A stretch of 28,674 bases of DNA from a virus: IMG/VR virus record IMGVR_UViG_3300042691_049695, positions 1 to 28,674 of that record. The stretch is one strand, 5' to 3'. Each line of letters begins with the position of its first letter. Position 1 is the first letter of the stretch. Position numbers and translations under genes: made by a program. The notes under the pieces are model-generated. The model saw only the letters and a list, made by a program, of their open reading frames with translations, had not been told where the DNA came from and ran no database searches. Shown here piece by piece: positions 9,239 through 19,200 of the stretch.

Positions 9239-11527
9239 ATGGCAAAAACACTTAAAGGTACAAGAGCAAGAGGTCTTCCACCAAAACTTTTACTATCCCG
9301 CAAACAGGATGCAACAGGTAGCTTTCCTACTGTATGGAGAACAGCAAGCGATAATCGTACAGGAAAATATCCTGTGTTCTTCAATGACAACAAGGTTGTT
9401 TCATTCAATCAACCAGTGACCGATGCCGGTTTTTTCGTTACAACATATCCAGAATATGAAGAAAAAGTTGTCGTTGTGGGAAGTCCCGGTAATCCGACAA
9501 ATGAATCTGATCCTATAGTTTTTGACAATTCGTTTTCTGGGACTCCTATTGTTGTCATAACAGAAATAACGAGCAATCCGAACACTCCAATGGTGAATGC
9601 ATTTGTTTCTGTTATGTCAGCCACGGGTTCTATAATCGGGTTTTCGGCTCCATTTGAAGGTACTTTTGTATACCGAGCGATATACCAGCCTGCGTATGGC
9701 AACCCAGTAAACGTACTTCGCTCACCAAGATATACCGATCAATACTCTTTAGTTGTTGCAGAAAACAACATAATGAGCAGCAACACATCATATGTAACGT
9801 TTTCCGATTTTGGTTCTACACCAACAGAAAACTATGTAACGTTTTGGGATTATAATGGCCCTCCAAACAATACAGGAGCCAACCTATCTGGTAGCGTTAA
9901 TAGTACATATATCACAAACACATCAGTTCAAGTTACGGCTAGTGCTCAAGGTGGTGGTTCTACTGTTTTGCATTATATGGGTGTTGGAACATCAACTGCT
10001 AGTATCGATGTAAAAGGTATTGTTTACCCTCTTGTGATGACACCACAAGCTATTAATGCAGGACTGTCAACAGAAGATATATCTGCTTTATATAAGCAAC
10101 CGTATTTTTCTGGTTCAGAGATTGTTAACCAACCTATTATTACTTCTGGTAGCAGCATGGTGAAAGGTGTTTCTGACACGTTTGTTACCTTTACTCCCGG
10201 TCAAAACATCGAACCCTTTATGGATTTTGCTAATCCAGAAGCTGATGTTAAATCGATTCCTACAAAGAAAGATCCAATCTATCAGTTTTATCTGGAGGGT
10301 AGCAAAGTTGAAACAACGGGATTAGGATTTCAACAGCCTCTTTGGAGCAAAAACAAGATCGAAATCGATATAACACCAGCAGCCGTGCAAAAAATCGGAG
10401 CAGATATCGTTTCTCTTACAGATCACTATCCAATGTGTTACTGGAATCCATCAAGCAAACAATATGATGGAGTTGGTGCTGGTGCAGGTGTCGCCGCCCT
10501 TGGCAGCACTTTAAACGATCTTAAAACGTACCTATCAGGACAAGCGGTTGGCTTTGGAGCTTCGTTAGGGTCGGGAGGTAGCGGACCAAACGATTTGGAG
10601 CAAGACAAGGCGATGGGATATCCAATCAGCACCTTTGGATTTCCATATGATCCAAAGTTTCAACCAAATCAAAATCAGCAGCTAATGATTGGTGATTATA
10701 TTTCTGAGCCATTTCTTTTAGAAAAAATAGTTGTAGAAATAAGTTGCTCTTTGGAAACAAATAAGATCACTACCGTTGGTGGATCGGACACCGCTATATG
10801 GAACTTTTTTATATTGAACTCTAGAACGTATATACCGAATAAAATAGCTGGGGATCAAACTATTAACTGCGTTATCGGCGGAGGTTCGTTTTCTTCCTTT
10901 GTAACTTCTTCAGTGATTTCTAGCAAGATTTCCGATTTGGTTACATTCGCACAAGTTAGTTTGTACGATGCCGCCGGAGTACGTGGACCAGTGCGAGATC
11001 AAACTGTTCCAATAACAAGAGAGTTAGCGTATTCTTATTGGAATGGGCAACTTGCTTTATCGGCTTCCATAAGAAATCCAATCGGGTACGATGAAGGTTT
11101 GCTAGCTGGATTTGGTGGTAATTTCGTTTATCTTGAAGATCTTCGTTTGTCGGGCCGCAGCCAAGTTAACGAAGTCAATGGCAGAGATTGGAAAAATGCA
11201 TTTACTTCACCGAACATTATAGGGTATTGGACAGACCCAACGGGGGGAGGTTTTAGCATACCAGTATTAAATGCATACAAGATCGACAATCCATATTTGT
11301 TATTACCAACCGACAAACTGACTTTTGGTTGGCATATGCCATATCCATTTAGCGATACAGCATTAACAAACCAAAGCAATATGTCTTTCTTTCCAACAGG
11401 CATCAACAAAATCATTCTTTATGGTTCAACACTAAGACTCAATCCAGAAACAAATCAACTTGAAGAACATCATGACACGCTCAATCAACTTTTGTGCTCA
11501 AATTCCGTGCATGAGATAATAGGCTAG
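9239..11527 (+). CDS. Large tail structural protein with H-type-lectin-like segment
   Basis: 762 residues. Residues ~90-150 look like an H-type lectin / phage fibre-tip beta unit: 'IVFDNSFSGTPIVVITEI', then a strand, then 'GFSAPFEGTFVYRAIY' (the usual F-x-x-P-x-V strand followed by a GF strand and an aromatic last strand). The rest is a long beta-rich, Ser/Gly-rich body with no catalytic motif. The end, 'KIILYGSTLRLNPETNQLEE' followed by 'HDTLNQLLCSNSVHEIIG', is a conserved-looking C-terminus that I have associated with large-phage structural proteins. SD is GGGGATAA before ATG 9239. A G6 run lies in frame at 11242-11247. Host-surface contact or baseplate decoration is inferred from the fold resemblance and context. 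Confidence 0.72.
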   Translation: MAKTLKGTRARGLPPKLLLSRKQDATGSFPTVWRTASDNRTGKYPVFFNDNKVVSFNQPVTDAGFFVTTYPEYEEKVVVVGSPGNPTNESDPIVFDNSFSGTPIVVITEITSNPNTPMVNAFVSVMSATGSIIGFSAPFEGTFVYRAIYQPAYGNPVNVLRSPRYTDQYSLVVAENNIMSSNTSYVTFSDFGSTPTENYVTFWDYNGPPNNTGANLSGSVNSTYITNTSVQVTASAQGGGSTVLHYMGVGTSTASIDVKGIVYPLVMTPQAINAGLSTEDISALYKQPYFSGSEIVNQPIITSGSSMVKGVSDTFVTFTPGQNIEPFMDFANPEADVKSIPTKKDPIYQFYLEGSKVETTGLGFQQPLWSKNKIEIDITPAAVQKIGADIVSLTDHYPMCYWNPSSKQYDGVGAGAGVAALGSTLNDLKTYLSGQAVGFGASLGSGGSGPNDLEQDKAMGYPISTFGFPYDPKFQPNQNQQLMIGDYISEPFLLEKIVVEISCSLETNKITTVGGSDTAIWNFFILNSRTYIPNKIAGDQTINCVIGGGSFSSFVTSSVISSKISDLVTFAQVSLYDAAGVRGPVRDQTVPITRELAYSYWNGQLALSASIRNPIGYDEGLLAGFGGNFVYLEDLRLSGRSQVNEVNGRDWKNAFTSPNIIGYWTDPTGGGFSIPVLNAYKIDNPYLLLPTDKLTFGWHMPYPFSDTALTNQSNMSFFPTGINKIILYGSTLRLNPETNQLEEHHDTLNQLLCSNSVHEIIG

Positions 11528-11541
11528 GAGTAGTTACTATC

Positions 11542-12702
11542 ATGCCAATCTACGATGTAGAAAACAGATTCTCCTATTACAAAAACTACTCAGACAACAT
11601 TCTTGTTGGCCCACCTAAACCAACAATGGGATCTTCTATTTGGAATCGTGCTGTGTCTGGAAGCGTCGTAAGTGGATCAGAAGAATATAAGGCAGCCACG
11701 ACTTTAACCGAATATTATTTTGCAAAGAACAATCCATTTCTTCGTTCTGGTGAGGTTCGGTATTTAAGGCTCGTCAGTGCTGCTCAAACGTTAATAGACA
11801 GCATTGTTCCAAATATTTTCTCATTATATAAAACTGGATCATTTGGAACTGGCTCGTTCGTTTATTCAACGAAAGATTTTGCAGCAACTGACGTTTATCT
11901 TAAAATGTACTGGAGTTTGGACGGCTATCCAGTTACGGCAAGTTATAGTGACCCCAATATCGTAAACAACATAAACTTTTGCAAAGCAAGTCCTTTCGAA
12001 AAACAATACAGCGAAGTACCTCGATTTTACACCGAAAATTTGAACTTGATAGCAGATTTTAAAGAATTTGGAACGTATTTTGGTAGCAACACAGTTCCTT
12101 TCAAAGTTACAAAAAATAAGCTGATCATATGTTTGACTACTGGCAGCGCAGCGGGCGTTGGATTGATCAATAATATCGACGCAATAGGAATAGGTGGAGC
12201 AAGTACATTCACGGTAACAGACTATACTGGCAGTTTTGCCAACCCTGTACTTGCACCAAAGTTAGTTTTTGGAATCAATCCAAGACCAATCTCAACAAAT
12301 AATTCTGGACATACAATCTCTGGTTACGTTGTTTCAAACATGACAGGGGCGTATATTGAAGGTTGGAAATATGGTCTTTACAACGGCATTCCAACCAACT
12401 TTTCTTGTGTGTTTCGTCAAAACCATTACGGTCAACCAAGAGATATGCTTGAAGGCAGAATCTACACCAAAACATATAACAATCCTGCTATTGGTGGGCC
12501 ATTAGATGAAGCAGGCGGTATCAACTTTATATCTGGAAGCGCATTGCGTGGTGAAAGTGATAACTGGCTCACCGCAAGCATATACGGCAGTACAAATGTT
12601 GCCGCTGCTTATACAGTTAATCCATATGGATCTGGTATATTCGACAAAGAATATAGAGCATCTCAACCTTGGTTTGATAACGATCCAAGAGTAGGAACAT
12701 AA
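11542..12702 (+). CDS. Phage structural protein, partner of the preceding large protein, function unknown
   Basis: 386 residues, aromatic and Ser/Gly/Asn-rich, no membrane segment. Landmarks: N-terminal 'YDVENRFSYYKNYSDNILVG', a central beta region, and a C-terminal 'VFRQNHYGQPRDMLEGRIY' motif (Phe-Arg-x-x-x-Tyr-Gly-Gln-x-Arg-Asp-Met-Leu-Glu-x-Arg) that I recognise as a recurring signature in structural operons of large phages, always without a known function. The SD (TAGGAG) lies 13 bases before ATG 11542, a rather long spacing; the gene ends 1 base before the next start. It starts 14 bases after the 762-residue gene, so the two are probably made together. Confidence 0.7.
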   Translation: MPIYDVENRFSYYKNYSDNILVGPPKPTMGSSIWNRAVSGSVVSGSEEYKAATTLTEYYFAKNNPFLRSGEVRYLRLVSAAQTLIDSIVPNIFSLYKTGSFGTGSFVYSTKDFAATDVYLKMYWSLDGYPVTASYSDPNIVNNINFCKASPFEKQYSEVPRFYTENLNLIADFKEFGTYFGSNTVPFKVTKNKLIICLTTGSAAGVGLINNIDAIGIGGASTFTVTDYTGSFANPVLAPKLVFGINPRPISTNNSGHTISGYVVSNMTGAYIEGWKYGLYNGIPTNFSCVFRQNHYGQPRDMLEGRIYTKTYNNPAIGGPLDEAGGINFISGSALRGESDNWLTASIYGSTNVAAAYTVNPYGSGIFDKEYRASQPWFDNDPRVGT

Positions 12703-12703
12703 C

Positions 12704-13780
12704 ATGGGATTACTCGATAACAAACAGCGTATCATGGACACTATCATCACAGATGAAGGCCGCCGCCAACTTGGTACCGGACGCTTTATTCCTGCCTTTT
12801 ATTCGTTTAGTGATGCTGGTGCTGTGTATTCAATATCAGACACATATGTTACTGGAACTGTTCCAGATAGTTCTATAGCAACGCTTTTATCTTTTGAAGC
12901 TTTTCCATTGCCACAAGATCAAGTTTCATATGAAGCTGATGACAGTGGTGGATTAAGAGTGTTTAGCAACAACAACTATTTTAGTTCGTCGCAAGGTGTT
13001 GTTCGTGTTATTGGTGGGCAGTTGGTTAGAGGTTGGGAAAGAGGTACACCAGAGATTTTATCGAGCTCGGCAACGTTTGCTTCGGTCGCATCAACAGTTT
13101 TAGGTGACAACACAAACAACTTTCGTAAGTTGATGATTCTCAAAAGCCCAGACTTGCTATACACCAACCGTGATGAATTTATTCTCAGCACAAACTCTGC
13201 ATCTTTTTACATTAACGATAGAACCACGTTGGCTGGTGGTGTAACTGTTGGAAGTTTGGAAGCAACTGAAGACCTATATTTCGACCGTAGATTGTCACAC
13301 ATCGACAATTTTACGTTTCTTCCTCCTATAAACAAATCAGATGCTCTTTCTGCTCGCTCTCAACCTATCGGAAACTATGCTGGTGCGGTTAATGGAAACC
13401 GTCAAATACTAACATTTGAAGATCTTAAAAACGAGTTTAACAACGTTGTTGTTGCCAATGGTACAACACAACAACGTGTGCAGTTACAACGTACAACCGT
13501 TCGTTTCAGCGAAACTACAATCACCAACAGAATTGTTGGTCAAATGTTCGAAATGGCAAACGGCAAAGTGACAAAACTAGACGTTGTTGACTTTGGCGTG
13601 TTTGGAGTGCAAAACAACTCGCCGTTACTTCCGTTATTTCCTGATGCAGTGCCGGTGCCTTTGAATCCTGATCTTGTTACCGCTACAACCAGAATTCATG
13701 TTTATTTCATTGGTAAGGTGCTAACAGACTCACAAGGTCACAACAAGTTCATCAATATGTTCACTCTTGTCTTCCAATAG
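12704..13780 (+). CDS. Structural protein with 'TDxGRxxL' N-terminal module (copy 1)
   Basis: 358 residues. The first ~44 residues hold a module shared with the 236-residue protein at 21741: MG-x-L, Ile/Val, Asp, 'TDEGRRQLGTGRF', Phe, then an Asp-x-x-x-Val/Tyr patch. This module recurs in large-phage structural proteins. After it the two proteins diverge. This one continues with a mixed alpha/beta body, a 'LDVVDFGVFGVQNNSPLLPL' stretch and a C-terminal strand pair ('IHVYFIGKVLTDSQG', 'FINMFTLVFQ'). The SD (TAGGAACATAAC) is close to ATG 12704 and overlaps the previous stop. It ends the first tightly packed group; a 65-base structured gap follows. I infer a tail or baseplate protein that docks through the shared N-terminus. 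Confidence 0.72.
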   Translation: MGLLDNKQRIMDTIITDEGRRQLGTGRFIPAFYSFSDAGAVYSISDTYVTGTVPDSSIATLLSFEAFPLPQDQVSYEADDSGGLRVFSNNNYFSSSQGVVRVIGGQLVRGWERGTPEILSSSATFASVASTVLGDNTNNFRKLMILKSPDLLYTNRDEFILSTNSASFYINDRTTLAGGVTVGSLEATEDLYFDRRLSHIDNFTFLPPINKSDALSARSQPIGNYAGAVNGNRQILTFEDLKNEFNNVVVANGTTQQRVQLQRTTVRFSETTITNRIVGQMFEMANGKVTKLDVVDFGVFGVQNNSPLLPLFPDAVPVPLNPDLVTATTRIHVYFIGKVLTDSQGHNKFINMFTLVFQ

Positions 13781-13845
13781 TTTTTAAAACGCTATCTATT
13801 CTGATTTGTGCAAAGCACTATATATTGAATAGGTTTTAAAGCACA
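13781..13845 (+). promoter_or_regulatory. Structured gap with nested inverted repeats before a GTG-start gene
   Basis: Outer arms TTTAAAAC (left, ~13783-13791) and GTTTTAAA (right, 13833-13840) can pair. Inside them CTATTC pairs with GAATAG, and inside that GTGC-AAA-GCAC makes a small stem-loop at 13808-13818. The left side has a 5-base bulge (GCTAT). No U-run follows, so it is not a standard intrinsic terminator. It is the widest gap inside the structural block, so a processing site, attenuator or promoter region is possible. Exact pairing was judged by eye. Confidence 0.35.
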
Positions 13846-16236
13846 GTGGAAGTAAGAATCAACACCGTTCAAGTTATATCCGCAACCGATGATTTTGCTT
13901 CTCTTGAAGAAGCAACCTCAACAAAATATGTATATCGATTTAGCTTGAATGTAAGCAAAACGGCAACAAACAACGCAGCGGCAACAAGGTTGGTAATTCG
14001 AGCCTATACCGAAGACCCGAAAAATGCCGTGCAATTGTCTTTGTTTAATCAAAACACACAACAAACGCTAAACATTGCAAATCAAAACGCAGCGCAGTTG
14101 GTTAGCAGCATTCAAAGACGTGCTTTCGATATCACAACAAACATAACAGCCACCAGAAACAATGCGTTGGCAACACAAACATATACACTAAAGGATTTGA
14201 TTGTTCGTTTCAATCATGGAGTGGGATACACAGTTATAACCAATTCTACGAAGCCCGCTGTGAGAAACGAAATATATGTGGCATCAAACACAATCAACCA
14301 GCAACCATTGAATGAAGATCGTAGTATTGCGCAACTAAGCAAAGAACTTCTCCAGCAATATAAAATCGACCCAGCTAATTCAATCAAACGAACATACGCA
14401 GAAAACACCGCATATGAAACAAATAACGGCTTGATTGTGAATTACTACGAAAGTCAAAACAACACTGAAAAAATGATTGCATCAAACTTGATGACAACAA
14501 ACAATACACAAACAGCAATAACCGCTAGAGTACAAACGTATAGTATCGCAGATCGAGACGTTATAACAATTCATCCAGAATTTACATTCCCAGCAGAAAC
14601 CATTCAAACACAAGATTTTTATGCAATGTTTTCGTTGTATGATTTACGAAACAACTTGGTACAAGAATTTGTTAAGTTGGTTAGACACCAAACAAATGTA
14701 GCACGCATAAAACGAGTTATAACACCACCTGATTTTACTGTTTCGAAACTGGGTGGTGGTCAACTAATGTTAACGTTAAAACAAAAAGATCTTAATGCCA
14801 CAGGAGTCAAGATCTATAAAACAGTTTACAACTCTAGTGTTAAAACAAGAAGCAAAATACAAGATGTTGTTGGGAACTATGATTTGCTGGCTGGGGAAAC
14901 AAAAACAATTGTTATACAAAACACAGACCTTGGTTTGTTGTTGTTTCGTGCTTTGAGTTACAACGCAAGTTCAGATATTAGCAGTGATTTTACAAGTCAA
15001 ATTGTTGAAAGCAACGAAAGCGTTGACACCAAAGCCAATGTTTATGTCAGCATAAATCATGAATACAATCGCAGAGATGTAAGAATTGTGATAAATGATA
15101 TACCGGATGACATAGCTTTTTTGCAGCTATATCGTACCAACTTATCAATAGATCCATATTCAGAAACGTTGTTAACCACTTTTTTCATTGGAGGCCAAGG
15201 CAGCAATTCAAGCTATGCATATATAGAAAACTTTTTAGACCAAAACAAATCTTACCGTTATCGTTGTGCTTTAACGGATATCAAAGGTCAACGATATGAA
15301 GCTTCTGGAGTGATTGAGTTTGTGTATATACCACAAGCACAAGATTATGCAGCAATAACTGTGTCGCCACCAACCATTACACCCATACAATTACCGGGCA
15401 GCAGCACGCAATATTTCGATGTTAGCTTTAACGTCAGTTATGCTATAACCAATCGTTTAGAAGACAACTTAAGACAACTTCTTACCAACCAAAATTTAAT
15501 ATCATTTTATGGCAACGATATTAGTCCAGAACGCTTAAGAGACTTACTTGTAACAAAAGTTGAGTTACGTGATTTAGAAACCAATGACAAACTGCTCATG
15601 GGTTATACTGACGGCAACTACGTTCAAAGCTTAACAAGATATGGATTGTTGAGTCGTAGCTCAAGATACACATATGAATTAACGACGTATGTAAGAAAAC
15701 CAGCAACTTTGTTAGAAGCAACAGTTCTAAATAAAGTTTCTACACCAAGAAACAATGGCAGTCAATCTCCACCAACATATTCTTATAAGCCTTACAACGT
15801 TAATAACCCATACGGTTTACTTACAGGAACCAATCCACAAAAAAATGGTAACGAATTCGTAGCACAATATGGATTCGATCAATTTGAGTTTTCTGAAATC
15901 ACCGGCATCAATTATGTCAACGTTGATCTTAAACCACCAATAGCAAGAATCAACGGATTAAAAGCAAACGTTTTCAACAGTAAAAACGTAGACTTAACTT
16001 GGAGTGTTAACGGAGATCAATCAAACATAAGTCATTTCATTATTCGTAGGCAAAACGTTGCAACCGGCAAGTTAGACTTGATTGGAAAGGCACACGGCAT
16101 CAACACTCAAAACAAATATGTTTTTACGGACAACGTTCGTTACACAGATTCTGGGGTGTATGCGTACATTGTTACAATGCAATTTTTCAACTTTAATTTA
16201 AGTCCAAATTACACCAGCAATGAGGTGATACTGTAA
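13846..16236 (+). CDS. Large tail/baseplate protein with C-terminal FN3-like domain
   Basis: 796 residues. A GTG start at 13846 is the first possible start: an in-frame TAA lies a few codons upstream, and no better-placed ATG exists in the conserved N-terminus (MEVRINTVQVISATDDFASL, GTG read as Met). The SD is weak (AGG, 12 bases away). The N-terminal third is polar and Asn/Thr/Gln-rich; the middle has several beta-sandwich-like stretches. Residues ~697-796 look like a fibronectin type III unit ('VDLTWSVNGDQSNISHFIIR' ... 'YTDSGVYAYIVTMQFFN'). FN3 domains in phage tail proteins often hold surface-exposed or assembly positions. Its stop comes 1 base before the next ATG, and the next gene's SD (GAGGTGA) lies within its last codons. 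Confidence 0.72.
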   Translation: MEVRINTVQVISATDDFASLEEATSTKYVYRFSLNVSKTATNNAAATRLVIRAYTEDPKNAVQLSLFNQNTQQTLNIANQNAAQLVSSIQRRAFDITTNITATRNNALATQTYTLKDLIVRFNHGVGYTVITNSTKPAVRNEIYVASNTINQQPLNEDRSIAQLSKELLQQYKIDPANSIKRTYAENTAYETNNGLIVNYYESQNNTEKMIASNLMTTNNTQTAITARVQTYSIADRDVITIHPEFTFPAETIQTQDFYAMFSLYDLRNNLVQEFVKLVRHQTNVARIKRVITPPDFTVSKLGGGQLMLTLKQKDLNATGVKIYKTVYNSSVKTRSKIQDVVGNYDLLAGETKTIVIQNTDLGLLLFRALSYNASSDISSDFTSQIVESNESVDTKANVYVSINHEYNRRDVRIVINDIPDDIAFLQLYRTNLSIDPYSETLLTTFFIGGQGSNSSYAYIENFLDQNKSYRYRCALTDIKGQRYEASGVIEFVYIPQAQDYAAITVSPPTITPIQLPGSSTQYFDVSFNVSYAITNRLEDNLRQLLTNQNLISFYGNDISPERLRDLLVTKVELRDLETNDKLLMGYTDGNYVQSLTRYGLLSRSSRYTYELTTYVRKPATLLEATVLNKVSTPRNNGSQSPPTYSYKPYNVNNPYGLLTGTNPQKNGNEFVAQYGFDQFEFSEITGINYVNVDLKPPIARINGLKANVFNSKNVDLTWSVNGDQSNISHFIIRRQNVATGKLDLIGKAHGINTQNKYVFTDNVRYTDSGVYAYIVTMQFFNFNLSPNYTSNEVIL

Positions 16237-16237
16237 C

Positions 16238-19200
16238 ATGGTAGCCACAAGAAACGGAAATCCGATAAGAACAGGTGGTGTGTCAATACAACCTGCATAT
16301 ACACCAATACTTGTTCCTTTCGCAGCCACAACAACAACAGACACACCACAAATGGCAACAGCTCCAATACAGTTTGCAGCAAGTGTGGTACCATCTTCGC
16401 TAACAAGCGCACCAATAATATCTGTTCCAATTGGTCCATCTCCGATTGCTAGCACCATATCAACTGCTAACGTTCCGTTGCCTATGATGTCTATTGGCAC
16501 AACAACTATAACTCCTACAGTTAGAGCCGTAGGTGAAGGTGCTCCAAATCCCAATTCCAGACAAGCAACAGTGCTCGATCCTATTATAGTTTTAACTGGA
16601 GAAGCAGAACCTTTTGTTGCTCCACCCATCGCATTTACACTAAGAGCTAGTCCTGTTAGGTTGCTATCTCAAAACGGCTTGACTGAAGAAACGTTGTCAT
16701 TAGATACACACACCATTGTTAATGGTCAGCCAGTTTTGGATGTATCAAGTCTTCGTGGTGACATTATTTCGCTACTTGATTATAAGCCAATTTACACTCC
16801 ATCTGCTGTTGTACCAAATTTTCAATTATATTTTGACCATTTATATCAAACTAGCTTGGTAAGAGACACGCTTCGAAAATATTTGCTTCTCAACCGCACA
16901 ATAACAAATCCACAATTAAACTCTGTGTTGGGTTCAATATCAACAAGAATCAACAACGATATCAACAATTCAAGAACAACACTTCGAACGCTGGATGACT
17001 TAATACGAAAAATCAGGACCATCAACAACGTATTGAGTTTGAAAAGCACCATGAACACGTCAGATGCTTTATATACACCTTTTATCGGACTTAGAAATTT
17101 TGTAACGCAACGTATGTTGTTTTCTGAGCAATCTTACGATTTATTTGCTGATACAAAAATATTGTATCAGCTTTTGTTTGATCTTGGTGGTGTTTTAGAA
17201 AAATGTTCGTTTAATCTTTTATCTGACTTCACAGATGCCGCTCGATCTGCTTACGTAAGCTCACCAATCGATGCCAGACAACAAACCGTACAAGATTCGA
17301 TAACAATCGACTTAACTTATGGGGATAACCTTGCATACACGTCAGCTGCGATTCGAAGCAAATACGTTAAAGACTATATCACATTTAACGGTATCCTAAA
17401 CGTATTACCAGCCAGCAGCACTGATAGGTTTAAATTTTTGGTCAATTTACTATCAAAAGAATTCAGAGTATCAAAAGGATTAGGCAAATATCAGCTAACA
17501 GAAGAAAAAACGTTTTTTGGTTTTGGATCTCAAGGAAATCCTTTTGACAATGTTATCGGCGGAATTCCTTCAGATATTTTCATTGCTCCTCTTGGCAACA
17601 ACAGTTTGTCTACCTTGTTTTATCTTAAAACAAGCACACAAAATGCTGTTGTTTTACCTTTCGAAAGTCGGCAAGTAATGGGCGACGGTGAAACAGTATT
17701 TGTGCCGGGAACAAACTATTTTTCTGACGGTATATTGAACGGTGACCTTTCTGCGTTTAACAGCTATCGAGAAACGTTTTCTGAACGAGTGACAAAAGCA
17801 ATCAACGTTTTCAACAGTTTGTTATTGCATCAAGATGCTGAAGATAGTACTTCTAGAACTTTAAAGCCCGAAGAAATGCTTAAGTCCATATTGCAATATT
17901 ACGCTACATCGCAAGATCTTATACGTAGCGTCAATAATGATCCAACAAACACATTAAGTTTTGTATTGTTTTCTTTGGGAAACTCCAACCCAACGATAAA
18001 ATTTGAAGTATACAAGTTGTTGCTTTTGATTGCTTTGTATGATACACGTTCCACTGTAACAATAGATTTTCCTCAAACAGACAAATTTCGATCTTTGTTG
18101 TTGGGCGAGCTAACACAACAAAGAATACAAGGTTTTTCCGAACTTTTAACCGAAAACAACATTCCCGATCTTTTAAACAATCAAATCTTGGTAATAAAAC
18201 AACTGATTCTTGCAAACGTAGCGCCGTTTCCGCCAGAAAGTGCGATCAATAGTAACATAAACAACAACGCAGCATTGGTTCAAATACAACAACTTTCCAA
18301 CTTGATTTACACGTTACGTGGCAAAGACAACTTGTTTAAAAACGTATTAGATATGTGCTCGCAAATGTTTGCCGCAGCAAGCAGCAATGAAATAACATAT
18401 CATTTATTGAACGGTACATCAGCAACACGATATAATGGTTTAACTTTATCTGGCTTTATTTTGCTGGTGTTTGAAATATTTTCAAGTCTTGTGGAACAGT
18501 TTGCAGCAAATAAAATAACCTATGGATTAGTTGATAGCGATCAAGATCCAACAAAAGCTACCACACGGTACGTTCAAGTCAACTTTATTAGAAATGCATT
18601 GTCACGATTGTCAACAGATATAAACAACTTTTTGAGTGGGCAAACATACGACAACAACATTATTGCGGACTATGAAAGCAAATTGCAGCAAGAAGATCAA
18701 ATCATAGCTAATATCTTGAAATATTTCGAGATTCTAAACAATCGCATGACTGGCATCAGCAACATATCAGAAGAACAAGCAAGATTGCTAAGAGAGATCA
18801 ACACAAACAATCCAAACTCATTAAGCAACACACGCACAGCAAAAAGTATACTTCGAAGCATTGTTGACAAAAAAGCTGTATACAACCCAAACAATGTCCA
18901 AGGTTTAGATTTCTATTTACCTGCTGGCAAAGTTGTAAGCGACAAAAACTGGAAAGCAATAAAAATAGCATTAAGACAATATCCAGCTTTTACTAGTACT
19001 GGATTGGACGCAGAAACAAAAGTCAAAATTGTTACGGTGGGTATACCACATGGCTTTGTTGAATCTGCGTTAGGTGCCCGGTTGAACAAGAATGCAGTAA
19101 ACAGCGGTCAACTTGAAGAAGCAACCAGCGATTTGATCAACATCAAGCTTTACAAGCTTGATAGAAACAACGATGGAATCATTTATAAGCCTCAACAGTT

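Noticed and set aside
13819-13826. TATATATT shared by the gaps at 13819 and 28444 as a phage promoter
   Set aside because: Short A/T words are expected by chance in this DNA, and their distances to the start codons do not agree.
16198-16629. 143-codon open frame on the minus strand
   Set aside because: It lies opposite the Pro/Thr/Ala-rich start of the 1225-residue gene; its Val/Ile/Ala/Gly-rich translation is what low-complexity complement gives, and no SD fits.
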